A stretch of DNA of 64,000 nt, from contig JAEOAD010000794.1 in NCBI GenBank assembly GCA_036365145.1, positions 1,116,001-1,180,000 on the forward strand. The letters are read 5' to 3'. Below the pieces are notes generated by a model. The model did no database searches, was not told the DNA's origin, and worked only from the letters and a program-made list of their open reading frames with translations. This document shows positions 1 through 10,499 of this stretch, piece by piece. The stretch comes from Orientallactaga sibirica (Eukaryota > Chordata > Mammalia > Rodentia > Dipodidae). The translations under genes were made by a program, and so were the position numbers. Within the stretch, counting starts at the first letter, position 1. Each line of letters opens with the position of its first letter.

Positions 1-100
1 GCATGGTGGTGTGTGCCTGTAATGCCAAAGCTGGGGAGGCAGAGACAGGAATTCAAGGTCAGCCTGGGTAACAGTGCAAGACATTATCTCTAAAAAAACA
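1..100 (+). repeat. B1-like SINE, partial at window edge
   Basis: The motifs 'gcatggtggtgtgtgcctgt' and 'cagcctgggtaacag' with an A-rich end mark an old sense B1-like copy cut by the window start. Confidence 0.7.
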
Positions 101-388
101 AAAGCAAAAAAACTCAAGAATACTTTAAGTAAAGTCTAAAAACAGCCCCAAACAAATATACTTTTACAGATACCAACACACATGACAAAAGTAAAAAGAA
201 CAATATCAAGACAGTGGTTGTTTCTGAGGATGTGAGAGGAAGAACACACAGTAGTCATAGTATTGGGGGGGCAGGAGTTGGGTGGAGTAAAGGTTCCTAG
301 TAGTCTATGACTTAAGCTAGGTGATAACTACATAGAAATACTATTTTTTTCTGTTTTTTATTTATATTTATTTATTTATGTATTTATT

Positions 389-532
389 TTGATTTTCGAG
401 GTAGGGTCTCACTCTAGACCAGGCTGACCTGGAATTCACTATGTAGTCTCAGGGTGGCCTCAAACTCATGGCAATCCTCCTACCTCTCTCTCCCAAGTGC
501 TGGGATTAAAGGCGTGTGCCACCACACCCAGT
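389..532 (-). repeat. B1-like SINE, antisense
   Basis: It runs from 'cgaggtagggtctcactcta' to 'aaaggcgtgtgccaccacac', with a T/A-rich lead. Confidence 0.9.
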
Positions 533-540
533 TTATACTT

Positions 541-677
541 ATTTTTTTATTGACAACTTCTATACTTACAAACAATAAACCATATGCCCCTCCCCTCCCT
601 CACTTTCCCCTTCACAATTCCACTCTCCATCATATCTCCTCCTCTCCATTAGTCTCTTATTTTGATGTCATCATCTA
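541..677 (-). mobile_element. L1 3'-end fragment
   Basis: A T run is followed by 'tattgacaacttctatactt' and CT-rich sequence ending 'tttgatgtcatcatc'. The same 3' end recurs at 5071-5210 and 23430-23500, all on the minus strand. The assignment to L1 is by its resemblance to rodent L1 3' UTRs. Confidence 0.6.
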
Positions 678-699
678 ACACTCTTTATATGACACATAG

Positions 700-840
700 G
701 GGCTGGGGGTGTAGCTCAGTGGTAGAGTTCTTGCCTAGCATGCATGAAGCCTGGCTTTCCATGCCTAGCATTTTAGTAAACTGGGCGTGGTGGTGCATAA
801 CCGGCATCTCAGCACCCATGGTAGCAGGAGGACCAAAAGT
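700..840 (+). repeat. ID-like SINE (tRNA-Ala derived)
   Basis: It begins 'ggggctgggggtgtagctca' followed by GTGGTAGAG, the A-box region typical of ID/BC1-type elements. It is not an intact tRNA gene. Confidence 0.75.
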
Positions 841-843
841 TCA

Positions 844-1345
844 AGATCATATCTGGGTGTGGTAGCGTCACGCCTTTAATCCCAGCACTTGGGAGGCAGA
901 GGTAGGAGAATTGCTGTGAGTTCAAGGCCACCCTGAGAATACAGAGTGAATTCCAGGTCAGCCTGGGTTACAGCGAGACCCTACCTTGAAAAACCAACAC
1001 ACATATACACACGGCTATAGAGATGTTTAGCAGTTAAAGGCAATTGCTGGCAAAACCTGATGACCCATGTTTGACTTCCCAGTACTGACATAAAGCCAGG
1101 TACACAAAAGTGGTGCATGCCATCTGGAGTTTGTTTGCAGTGGCAGGAGGCCCTGGCACACCCATACTCATTCTCCAGATGCATGTGCCCCCTTGTGCAT
1201 CTGGCTAACCTGAGTCGTGGGGAATCGAATCTGGGTCTTTTAGCTTTGTAGGTAAACACCTTAACCACTAAGCCATCCCTTCAGCCCCACACTCACTCTC
1301 TTTCTGTGTCTCAGTCTCTCTCATAAATAAATAAATAAATATATA
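844..1345 (+). repeat. B1-like SINE followed by a Dip-like SINE with a nested antisense Dip fragment
   Basis: The sense B1-like copy spans about 850-992. A sense Dip-like copy starts near 1014 and its CT-rich, (AAAT)n tail appears at 1288-1345. Between lies an antisense Dip fragment (about 1178-1287) ending 'agccatcccttcagcccc'. Confidence 0.75.
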
Positions 1346-1464
1346 TATGTGTGTGTGTTTCTATTTATCTATGTAGTTTGCCTTAAATCATAATAGCTTT
1401 GTGTTGATTTTCTTTATTTTAATTACCTACTATTATTATTGTTTGTTTTTATTTATTTATTTTT

Positions 1465-2040
1465 TTTTTTGAGGTAGGGTTTCACTGTAGTACAGGCCAA
1501 CCTGGTATTCACTATGTAGTCGCTGGGTGGCTTTGAACTCACAGCAATCCTCCTACCTCTGCCTCCCAGGTGCTTGGATTAAAGTCATGTACCACCACGC
1601 CAGATCTGGGTTTTTTGTTTGTTTATTGTGAAGCAGGGTCTCACCTGGAACTCACTCTATAGCTCAAGATTTGCCTCAAACTCACAGAAATTCTCCCTTG
1701 ATTTTTCTTCTTGAGACAGAGTCTTGCTTTTGATTTTTCTTCTTGAGACAGAGTCTTGCTTTGTAGTTTAGTCTGGCTTCAAATTCATGGTCCTCCTGTC
1801 TCAGACCCTTGACTCAAACCATTGGGCTTTTAAAAAATATTTATATTTATTTATTTGAGGGAGGGAAAGAGGCAGAGAGAGAGAAAGAGAGAGAGAGAGA
1901 ATGGGTGTGCTAGGGCTTCCGGCCACTGCAAACAAACTCCAGATGCATGTTCCCCCTTGTGTATGGTCCTGGGGAATAAAACTGAGGTCCTTTGGCTTTG
2001 CAGGCAAGCATCTTAACCACTAAGCCATCTCTCCAGCCTT
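1465..2040 (-). repeat. Antisense B1-like copies and an antisense Dip-like copy
   Basis: B1-like copies are at about 1470-1606 and 1615-1700. A tandem pair of a 32-base unit containing 'cttgagacagagtcttgctt' lies near 1697-1763. A Dip-like copy runs 1838-2040 and ends 'agccatctctccagcc'. Confidence 0.75.
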
Positions 2041-2084
2041 GGGCTTTATAATTATAGGTATGTGCCACTACTCACAGAATGCTT

Positions 2085-2920
2085 TTTTTGTTGTTGATTT
2101 TTTGAGATAGGGTTTCATTCTAACCCAGACTGGCTTGGACTGGAAAGCCTATTTTTGTTTTGTTTCATTTTATTTCACAATTAAGGTGCTGGTAAAGGGA
2201 GTGGAGATTGGGGTTATGGTATTGTACTTGTATACTCTGTATACTAGGCCGAGTTTGATACCTACCACTGCCAAAAAATAATAATAAATAGGGAATAACA
2301 GGATCTTTGTCATATATATATATATATATATTTTTTTTTCCAGTTCTTGGAGGTAGGGTTTCACTCTGGCCCAGGCTGACCTGGAATTCACTCTGTAGTC
2401 CCAGGCTGGCCTTGAATTCACGGAGATCCTCCTACCTCTGCCTCCTGAGTGCTGGGATTAAAGGCATGTGCCACCACGCCTGGCTATAATATACTAACTA
2501 CAACAAAATGTCAAAAGATTACAAAGTTTCATTTAAAATCATAAAGCCATATGCAAACTAGAAGGAAATGTAAGTAAGTATGTAAAATGAGTATTATGGG
2601 AATGATGGCATGTGTTGGGACTCCCAGGACTTCTGAGGCTAGCCTGAGCTACAAAGTGAAATTCTGTTTTCAAAAAATAGCTGGAGAGATGGCTCAGCCA
2701 TTAAGACACTTGCCTGCAAACAAAGCCCAACAACCGTTCAATTCCCCAGTACCAACATGAAGCAAGATGCACAAGGTGGCAGGTGGCACATGAATCTGGA
2801 GTTCGTCTGTTGCAGTAGCTAGATGCCCCCTGGCATGCTCATTTTGTCTCTCCCTCTTTCTCTGTATGTGCCTCTTTGTCTCTCTCTCTCTCTCTCAAAT
2901 AAATAAATAAATAAATGTTT
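2085..2920. repeat. SINEs and (TA)n
   Basis: A B1-like fragment is at 2085-2145, a (TA)n tract at 2312-2331 and an antisense B1-like copy at 2332-2486. A sense Dip-like copy at 2681-2920 has a CT run and an AAATAAATAAA tail. Unique DNA lies between 2490 and 2600. Confidence 0.8.
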
Positions 2921-2935
2921 TAAAAAAAACAGTGT

Positions 2936-4375
2936 TGCTGGTGTGGTGGCACACACCTTTAGTCCCAGCACTTGGGAGGCAGAGGTAGGAGGATTGCCAT
3001 GAGTTCAAGGTCACCCTGAGACTACATAGCATAGTGAATTCCAGGTCAGTCTGGGCTAGAACTGACCCTACCTAGAAAACCTAAAAAAGTAAATAAATAG
3101 AGCTGGGTGTGGTAGCACACGCCTTTAATCCCAGCACTAGGGGGGCAGAGGTAAAAGAATTGTTGTGAGTTCAAGGCCACCCTGAGACTATATAGTGAAT
3201 TCCAGCTCAGCCTAGGCTAGAGTGAGACCCTACCTTGAATAAATAAATACAAAAACAGTACTTGAGTTACTAGAAATTATTTTATCAAGTGTATAAGACC
3301 AAAAAAAAAATCATCAAGGAAAGAGAAATGGAATGTATTTATTGTGCTCTTTTTTTTTTTTTTTTTTTTAAGGTTTTTTGAGGTAGGGTTTCACTCTGGC
3401 CCAGGCTGACCTGGAATTATTTATTCAGTCTCAGGGTGGCCTTGAACTCATGGTAATCCTCCTACCTCTGCCTCCCGAGTGCTGGGATTAAAGGCGTGCG
3501 CCACCACTCCGGGTATTGTACTTTTCTTTAAAAATTTTTTTTTATTTATTTGAGAGCAACAGAGAATGGGCGCACCAGGGCCTCCAGTCACTGCAAATGA
3601 ACTCCAGATACATGTGCCACCTTGTGCATCTGTCTTATGTGGATACTGGGGAATTGAGCCTCAAACCAGATTTCTTAGGCTTCACAGGCAAACATTTAAT
3701 CACCAACCCATCTCTCCAGCCCCCTTTATTTTTTTTTTTTTGAGGTAGGGTTTCTCTTTAGCTCAGGCTGACCTGGAATTTACTATACAGCCGCAGAGTG
3801 GCCTCACACTCACTGCAATTCTCCTACCTCTGTCTCCAGAGTGCTGGGATTAAAGGCATGCGCCGCCATGCCCAACAGGTTTTATTTTCTAAAATTACTT
3901 TTTGGAGCTGGACGTGGCGGTACACGCCTTTAATCCCAGCACACCGGAGGTAGAGGTAGGAAGATCACCATGAGTTTGAGGCCACCCTGAGACTACAGAG
4001 AGAATACCAGGTCAGCCTGGGCTAGCACAAGACCCTACCTCAAAAAAAAAAAAATACTTTTTGGGGCCGGGCATGGTGGATCACACCTTTAATCCCAGCA
4101 CTTGGGAGGCAGAGGTAGGAGTTTAAAGCTAGCCTGTGGCTACAGAGTTCCAGGTAGGCCTGGGCTAAAGGGATACTCCGACCTTGGAAAACAAAACAAC
4201 AAAAAAAGGTGTTATTATTATTATTAGTTTCTCGAGGTAGGGTCTCACTCTAGCTCAGGCTGACCTGAAATTCACTCTGTATTCTCATTGAGGCCTTGAA
4301 CTCATGGTGATCCTCCTACCTCTGCTTTCCAAGTGCTGGGATGAAAGGTGTGAGTCACTACACCCGTCTTCAGTC
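2936..4375. repeat. Dense SINE block upstream of RBBP6
   Basis: Sense B1-like copies are at 2936-3085, 3100-3245, 3905-4050 and 4065-4200. Antisense B1-like copies are at 3370-3515, 3735-3880 and 4225-4375. An antisense Dip-like copy is at 3535-3722. Confidence 0.85.
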
Positions 4376-4464
4376 TTTTAAGAAAAGTAGTCACTTTTTA
4401 AGAAAAGCAGGTGAACCATACTACAAGAAAATGTTAGTGATTTACAGAAGAAAATAAAGGAGGA

Positions 4465-4920
4465 AGGGCTGGAGAGATGGCTTAGCACTTAAGGTGTTTG
4501 CCTGCAAAGCCAAAGGATCCCAGTTTGATTCTCCAGGACCCACATAAGCCAGATTCACAAGGGGCGCATACATATGGAGTTCGTTTGCAGTGGCTGGAGG
4601 CCCTGGTGCACCCATTCTCTCTCTCAAATATATATATATATTTTTTTTTTTTGGTTTTGCAAGGTAGGGTCTCACTCTGGTCCAGGCTGACCTGGAATTA
4701 ACTATGTAGTCTCAGGGTGCAGTGGCTGGAGGCCCTGGTGCACCCATTCTCTCTCTCAAATAAATATATATATATTTTGGTTTTGCAAGGTAGGGTCTCA
4801 CTCTGGTCCAGGCTGACCTGGAATTAACTATGTAGTCTCAGGGTGGCCTCGAACTCACGGCAATCCTCCTACCTCTGCCTCCCGAGTGCTGGGATTAAAG
4901 GCGTGCGCCACCACGCCCGG
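4465..4920. repeat. Dip/B1 junction with a 130-bp tandem duplication
   Basis: A sense Dip-like element (from 4465) meets an antisense B1-like element. The segment spanning their junction occurs twice in tandem, 4587-4718 and 4719-4844, and is nearly identical except for T and TA run lengths. Confidence 0.85.
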
Positions 4921-5038
4921 CAAATAAAAAATATTTTTAAAAAAGAAAAAAATAAAGGAGGGAGAAGGCTGTTACTTATGAAAAGTGCTAATGAATATGA
5001 TTTATTTAAGTAGTATTCAGATACCTGTGGTTGTCCTT

Positions 5039-6066
5039 GACTGTTGCCAAAATTTTTTTTCAGTTTCTTTTTTTTTATTGACTTTTATACTTACATACAA
5101 AAAAAACCCCACGTGATATTTCCCTTCCCTCCCCCCATTCCACTTTAGAACTCAAGTCTCCATCATATCCCCTCCCTCTCTCCATTAGTCTCTCTTTTAA
5201 TTTGATGTCATCATCTTTTTCTTCTATTTTGAGGGTCTTGCGGAGGTATTGCTAGGCACTGCAAGGTCATGGATATTGAGGCCAGTTTCTGTCTGGGCAG
5301 TTGCATTGTAAGAGGTCATACCCTTCCTTTGGCTCTTCCATTCTATCCGCCCCCTCTTCCACAATGGTCCCTGAGCCTTGGAGGGTGTGACAGAGGTGTT
5401 TCAGTGCTGGGCACTCCTCCGTCCCTTCTTCTCAGCACTATGTTGCCTTTTGGGTGATCCCAGTGGTCATCACCATCTGAAAAGAAAAGCTTCTCTAAAC
5501 CAGAAGTGAGAGTAGCGTTAATATGTGAATGTGAACATTAAGTGTAGTGTCCCCAGAGCAGCTTGGTGGGAATAATATATACATTTAGTCAGACAAGAGC
5601 AGGCTTGTACCGCTAAGGCTCATGACCTCACCTACCATAGACTTTTACTTAGGTTCTTCAGTACCGGGTATGTATTCCCTCCCGTAGAGTGGGCCTTCAG
5701 TCCAATTATGGAGCAGTTGGTTACCCCAAGAGTAGACACGCCACTATTGTACCCGTTCAGTCATTGGGCCTGTCTGGCCAAGCTTGAATATTCAGCATCC
5801 ACTGTTTTCACTGTTGATGGCTTCTGTCTCCCATACGCTGCGTGCAGTGCAGCTTTTTCCAGCTTTCAGTTGGCTGGTCTACAGGGAGAAGGTTTTCTGC
5901 TCCACACCAGGTTGCTTTCTCAGTGACCATGCTTCTCAGGCATGAGATGTCTTCAGCAATAGGGTCTTACTATCTGTTTCTCTAGGGAAGCCAAGGGCTT
6001 TGGCAAAAGCCTTTAATGTTTTGGAGGCTACCGGGACCTCCTTGGCCAGACTGTTGCCAAAATTTT
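5039..6066 (-). mobile_element. 5'-truncated L1 3' fragment with target-site duplication
   Basis: Identical 18-mers, GACTGTTGCCAAAATTTT, lie at 5039-5056 and 6049-6066. Inside, a T-rich run near 5065-5076 (the poly(A) tail on the minus strand) leads into the same 3' end seen at 541-677. About 990 bases of L1-like 3' UTR follow. No ORF is left. Confidence 0.75.
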
Positions 6067-6134
6067 ATGCTACAGTATTTCTTCAGGTCACAGAAAAATG
6101 TATCTAATCTTTTGAAAGCTGTTGAGGACCTACT

Positions 6135-6245
6135 ATGACCAGGCATTCTTTCTTTTTTTCCTGTTTTGTTTTTCTTGTAGCCCTTGGTATTGAACCATGC
6201 ACATAGTAGGCAAGTGCTCTATCAAGTAACTGAATTCCCTGCAAA
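6135..6245 (-). repeat. ID-like tRNA-derived SINE, old
   Basis: The motif 'ttgaaccatgcacatagtag' followed by 'gcaagtgctctatcaagtaa' resembles the reverse complement of an ID-type element. Confidence 0.45.
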
Positions 6246-6252
6246 AATAAAG

Positions 6253-6775
6253 TTCAGGCTTCCAGTCAAGATGGTGTCCTCCTACCCATGCTTCAGCTTC
6301 CTGGAAAGTAGCAAGACCTGAGGAGATAAACTACCCCTCACACTTCAGCCAAGTGCCAGCAGAAGCCACAGAGGAGATGAGCAACTGGGGAGATGAGCAA
6401 GAATGCAGCTTCCATAGTGAGCCTGACAATTAGCGCCAGGGTGAAGGAGACAGACATGAGGATATTCAACATATACACATATAGCAAAGCAGAGATCCAG
6501 AAGCTCCAAAGAGCTCATCACTGAAGCAGACTTAAAGCATACCCACCAAGGTTCAGGGAATTTTGCAGAAGAGGGGCAGAAAGATTGTAAGAGCCACAGG
6601 TTGAAACATCATGCCCAGAGGCATTGCCTCCCCCAACAACTGACTGCTGCTCCTATAAAGCATAACCCACAACCCTATGGGGAATACCTACAACTCCATT
6701 AAGGAGGGCCCCCAGTGTAATGGGAGCAGGGACAAGGCAAAGGATGGTACCAACACATGATGCATCCATGCTAAG
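6253..6775. repeat. Old interspersed repeat, probably L1-derived (copy 1)
   Basis: Its 3' half (about 6560-6730) aligns with 7351-7580 in the same orientation. Both share 'ggaggg' + 'cc' + 'ccagt/g' type blocks after a 'gaatacc' motif. The family assignment is uncertain. Confidence 0.5.
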
Positions 6776-7117
6776 TATGTCTGTAATTAATAAATTAAAA
6801 ATAAAATAAAATAGAGATAGTGAAAATATTTGAAAAGATAGTCATTGGTTAACTAACCTAATCATATGACACAACTAAATGATCAGACTCCACGCCTATA
6901 TTGTAACGTGGCATAGAAGTATAGTTATCATCATGTCCTGAAGTCTAAAATATAGTACCAAGTAAAATGATATAAATCTCTGTCTCTACAAATTATGATG
7001 TATGGAAAGGAATATTCAATGTGATAATTTGAATGATTTGAATTGATCTTTAGGTTTAGTAGAAACCCATTAAAATCCCAAAAAACTTTTCCCAGAAAAA
7101 AAAAAAAAAGAACAAGG
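6776..7117. other. Unique AT-rich spacer
   Basis: I see no repeat or gene in this interval. Confidence 0.5.
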
Positions 7118-7300
7118 ATTGGGGAAATTGCTCAACTGTTAAGGCATTTGCCTGCAAAGCCTAAGGATTCGATTCCCCAGTGCCCACATACAGCCAGATG
7201 CACAAGTTGGCACATGTATCTGGAGTACGTGTGCAGTAGCTTGAAGCTGCTGTAACTGGTACACCCATTCCCTCTCCTTGCAAATAAATAAACACAAATA
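7118..7300 (+). repeat. Dip-like SINE, sense
   Basis: It shows the family body 'gcatttgcctgcaaagccta' and ends in a CT-rich tract plus AAATAAATAAA. Confidence 0.8.
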
Positions 7301-7350
7301 TTTTAATCACTTTGGAAATGGCAAAGACAGATAATTTAAAAATTACACTA

Positions 7351-7790
7351 CCACTAAATCGGACTGCCAACAGTCCTGCCATGGCCCAGGGAACATTGTG
7401 AAAGAGGGGGTGTAAAGAGGGGGTGTAAAGAGCCACCAAGTGCAAGAGCAGTTTCGCGAGGCATGGTCCCCACTACCCCTACCCCACAGGGACTGACTGA
7501 GGCCCTCATGACCCCATAGTGAATACCATAACCCCACTGAGGAGGGCCTCCAGGACAACGGGAGCTGGGACTAATATGGGAAACTGAGGCTCACATAACC
7601 AGCACCAGAGACTGAGTGGGAAATCAGTTTATTTTCACGCCAGCATGGGCCCAGGGGAATCTGTTCCAAAGTCTGGACTCTGATTCTTGGTGGTTCAGAG
7701 TTTATATACCTTATCTTGGACTATTCTCATTATTGTTAATTCTCAGAGCTCAGAGACAGAGACCTTGACTACGTGATAGACAAGTTTTAC
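7351..7790. repeat. Old interspersed repeat (copy 2) and LTR-like fragment
   Basis: 7351-7590 is homologous to 6560-6730 and contains a 14-base tandem pair (gggggtgtaaagag type). 7593-7790, with 'atcagtttattttcacgcc' and 'tttatatacctta', resembles an ERV LTR fragment, which I cannot assign. Confidence 0.4.
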
Positions 7791-8137
7791 AGAAACAGAA
7801 AAAAAAAAGGCTCATTAGCAGACAGATGTCTACAGCTGCACTATGGAGATAAAAAGAAGCATAAGATGATTTACATTAGAAGCTGCAATACAGATCATGG
7901 CCTTGAAAAAAGTGCACAAACTTCAGTGTTAGCACAAAAGACTATGCAGTACAGGACATAAGCAATACAAAGGTCTATGCAGTACAGGATATGACTTTGT
8001 CCATTCTCTCCCTCATCTGCCTCTCTCAAATAATAAATAAATAAAAATACAAAGTCATAATAAACAAGTATATACATCAGCTACTGATGAATGTTAAGAA
8101 AAAATAAAGGATAAAGGGATAAAAAATGATAGCTGTG
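7791..8137. other. Mostly unique spacer with a Dip-like tail remnant
   Basis: Only the CT-rich and AATAAATAAA end of a Dip-like element is recognisable, at 7998-8045. The two 'gcagtacaggacata'-like repeats near 7948 and 7979 form a short direct repeat. Confidence 0.5.
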
Positions 8138-8700
8138 CCAGGCGTGGTGGTGCACATCTTTAATCCCAGTACTCAGGAAGCTGAGGTAGGAGGATTGCTG
8201 TTGAGTTTGAGGCCAGCCTGAGACTATATAGTGAATTCCAGCTCAGCCTGGGCTAGAGCAAGACCCTACATCGAAAATAAAAAAAAAAAAAAAAAAAAAA
8301 AAATAGCTGGACTGGAGAGATTGCTCAGCAGTTAAGGCACTTGACTGCAAAACCTAATAATCGGCTTTCAATTCCCCAGTACTCATGTAAAGTCAGATGC
8401 ACAAAGGGGCACATGCATCTGTGGTTTGTTTTCAGTGGCTAGAAGCCCTGGTGTACCAATTCTCTCTTTCTCTCTCTGTCCTTGAAAATAAATAAAATAT
8501 TTTAAAAAATGATAAGATGGCCTTAAGTAAGCCTTCCCTGAAGAAATGATGATTGAAGCCGGGTGTGGTGGCGCACGCCTTTAATCCCAGCACTGGGGAG
8601 GCAAAGGTAGGAGGATTGCTGTGAGTTTGAGGCCACCCTGAGACTGGGCCAGAGTGAGACCCTACCTCAAAAAACAGAAACAAACAAAAAGAGAGAGATG
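8138..8700 (+). repeat. Three sense SINEs (B1-like, Dip-like, B1-like)
   Basis: B1-like copies are at 8138-8280 and 8555-8690. A Dip-like copy is at 8310-8510, after an A run at 8278-8303. Confidence 0.85.
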
Positions 8701-9100
8701 ATGATGATTGAGTTAAACCAAGTTCAGTCAGAACATAGGGTGTGACATTCAGGAACTTCCTAAAGAACTTTGCTACTTCTTGGCTGCAAGATCTTGTTTT
8801 CAGCTGCCCACCTTCCCTGAGCCTAGCCTGTAAAATTTAGAGAGGGTGAGGACCATGCATTGTGAACAATAGTAATGTTACAGGTTTAAAGAAAAACTGC
8901 TTTGTGAACTTTATAGATGTAATAACTTCCACAGGCCACACGAAAAAAGAATTCCAATTTCCTAACAGAGTTCCTAACGTTGGACCCTGTAATGAAACAG
9001 GCATTCCTTTATACAAACTTACAAAATGCGAAGCTGTTAGCTTCAGTTCCCAAGTATATAAATTGGAGATCATGATAACATTGGCTAGTTTGGTGGTTTT
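8701..9100. other. Unique sequence upstream of the promoter
   Basis: No SINE is seen. Small open frames on both strands here have no recognisable protein features. Confidence 0.6.
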
Positions 9101-9104
9101 TTTT

Positions 9105-9835
9105 TTTTTTTAACTTTTTTTTCAAGGTAGGGTCTAGCTTTTTAGACCAGGCTGACCTGGAATTCACTACGTAGTCTCAGGGTGGCCTTGAACTCACAGC
9201 AATCCACCTACCTCTGCCTCCCAAGTGCTGAAATTAAAGGTGTCTACCATCACACCCAGCTCAAACCACTAAGCCATCTCTTCAGCACCCTCAAGTACTG
9301 TTTTTTTTTAATTTTTTGGTTTTTCTATATAGAGTCTTACTCTAGTCCAAGCTGACTTAGAATTCACTCTGTAGTCTCAGGGTGGCTTCAAACTCATGGT
9401 GATCCTCCTACTTCAGTCTCCCAAGTGCTCAGATTAAAGGCGTGAGCCACCATGCCCAGCCTCAAGTACTCAAGTACTGTTTTTACTTATTTTTAAAATT
9501 TCTTATCAAGTACTTTTTTTTTCTTTTTTCGGTTTTCTGAGATAGGGTCTCACACTAGCTCAGGCTGAGCTGGAATTCACTATGTAGTCTCAGCGTAGCC
9601 TTGAACTCATGATGATCCTCCTACGTCTGCCTCCCGAGTGCTGGGATTAAAGGCGTGTGTCCCACGCCCAGCTTGAAAATACACATTTATTTAAGGGATT
9701 TGAGCAACCACCTTTTTCTGTAAAAGATTAGAACAGAACACATCTTAACCCAGGGTGGTCTCGAACTCATGGCAATCCTCCTACCTCTGTCTCCTGCGTG
9801 CTGGGATTAAAGGTGTGCACCACCACGCCCGGATC
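9105..9835 (-). repeat. Antisense B1-like copies and a Dip fragment
   Basis: B1-like copies are at 9105-9262, 9315-9465, 9525-9675 and 9745-9835 (partial). A Dip-like 3-prime scrap lies at 9264-9290. Confidence 0.85.
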
Positions 9836-10149
9836 AAGTACTGTTTTTAAAGACATCTTACAGCCAAGGAAACTCGGGGACAGAAGAGTTAAACCAGGGC
9901 TAGGGTCAGATCTAGACAACTTGGCTCCCTGGTCCAAGCGCTTAGTTCTGTGCCTACCCATAGCAAGCGACGAATAAATCTGTGTGCTGCTTCTGCTCTG
10001 CTGGTAAGTTGTCAATTCTAAGCATTGCCTACTTCAGAATTTCTGCTTATGAAGTTTACTTAGGAGATGCAGTTTGTTGGAAAGGGAGGTTAGGAAGTGC
10101 TTGCAAAGCAACCATAATTGGTTTATTTAAATGGGGGTTGTTGCGGGGG
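9836..10149. other. Unique proximal promoter flank
   Basis: This is repeat-free sequence leading into the CpG island. No gene is recognised. Confidence 0.5.
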
Positions 10150-10349
10150 AGTCGATGGGGATGCAGAAGTCAACCGACCGCTCTTGGCACGCCCCTCTTT
10201 GCAACGAGACCAGCAGCTGCCTTTGTGGGCTCCCCTTCCGGGTCGGCTCGCCCAAGTTTCGGCACCATCCCCTGTCTTTCCGAAGCAAATGGTTTCTCCC
10301 ATTCTCCCCACTCGTCAGGTTCCGCGCCTAGAATTACAAAGCGTGGGGT

Positions 10350-10440
10350 CACGTGGGCGGGCCGGTGCGCTTTGTGACGCAAGCGGCCCCGCCCCTCGGC
10401 CCGCCTATCTGCGCACGCCTGCCCCGCCTTGCGCGCGCAG
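10350..10440 (+). promoter_or_regulatory. Core promoter motif cluster (E-box, GC boxes, CRE-like, NRF1-like)
   Basis: CACGTG lies at 10350-10355 and directly abuts a GC box, GGGCGG, at 10355-10360. A CRE-like TGACGCAA is at 10375-10382. CCCCGCCCC is at 10387-10395, and an NRF1-like GCGCACGC is at 10411-10418. These are consensus matches read by eye. Their density within 90 bp at the upstream side of the CpG island fits a TATA-less promoter, but occupancy is inferred. Confidence 0.6.
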
Positions 10441-10499
10441 CCCGTGCAGTCCCTGCTTAAGAGACCCCGGAGTGGGACGCTCGCCCGAAGCCAGGCCGC

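Noticed and set aside
700..770. tRNA-like A-box and B-box sequence
   Set aside because: It belongs to an ID-type SINE, lacks a full cloverleaf, and is not a functional tRNA gene. The same holds for the Dip-like heads.
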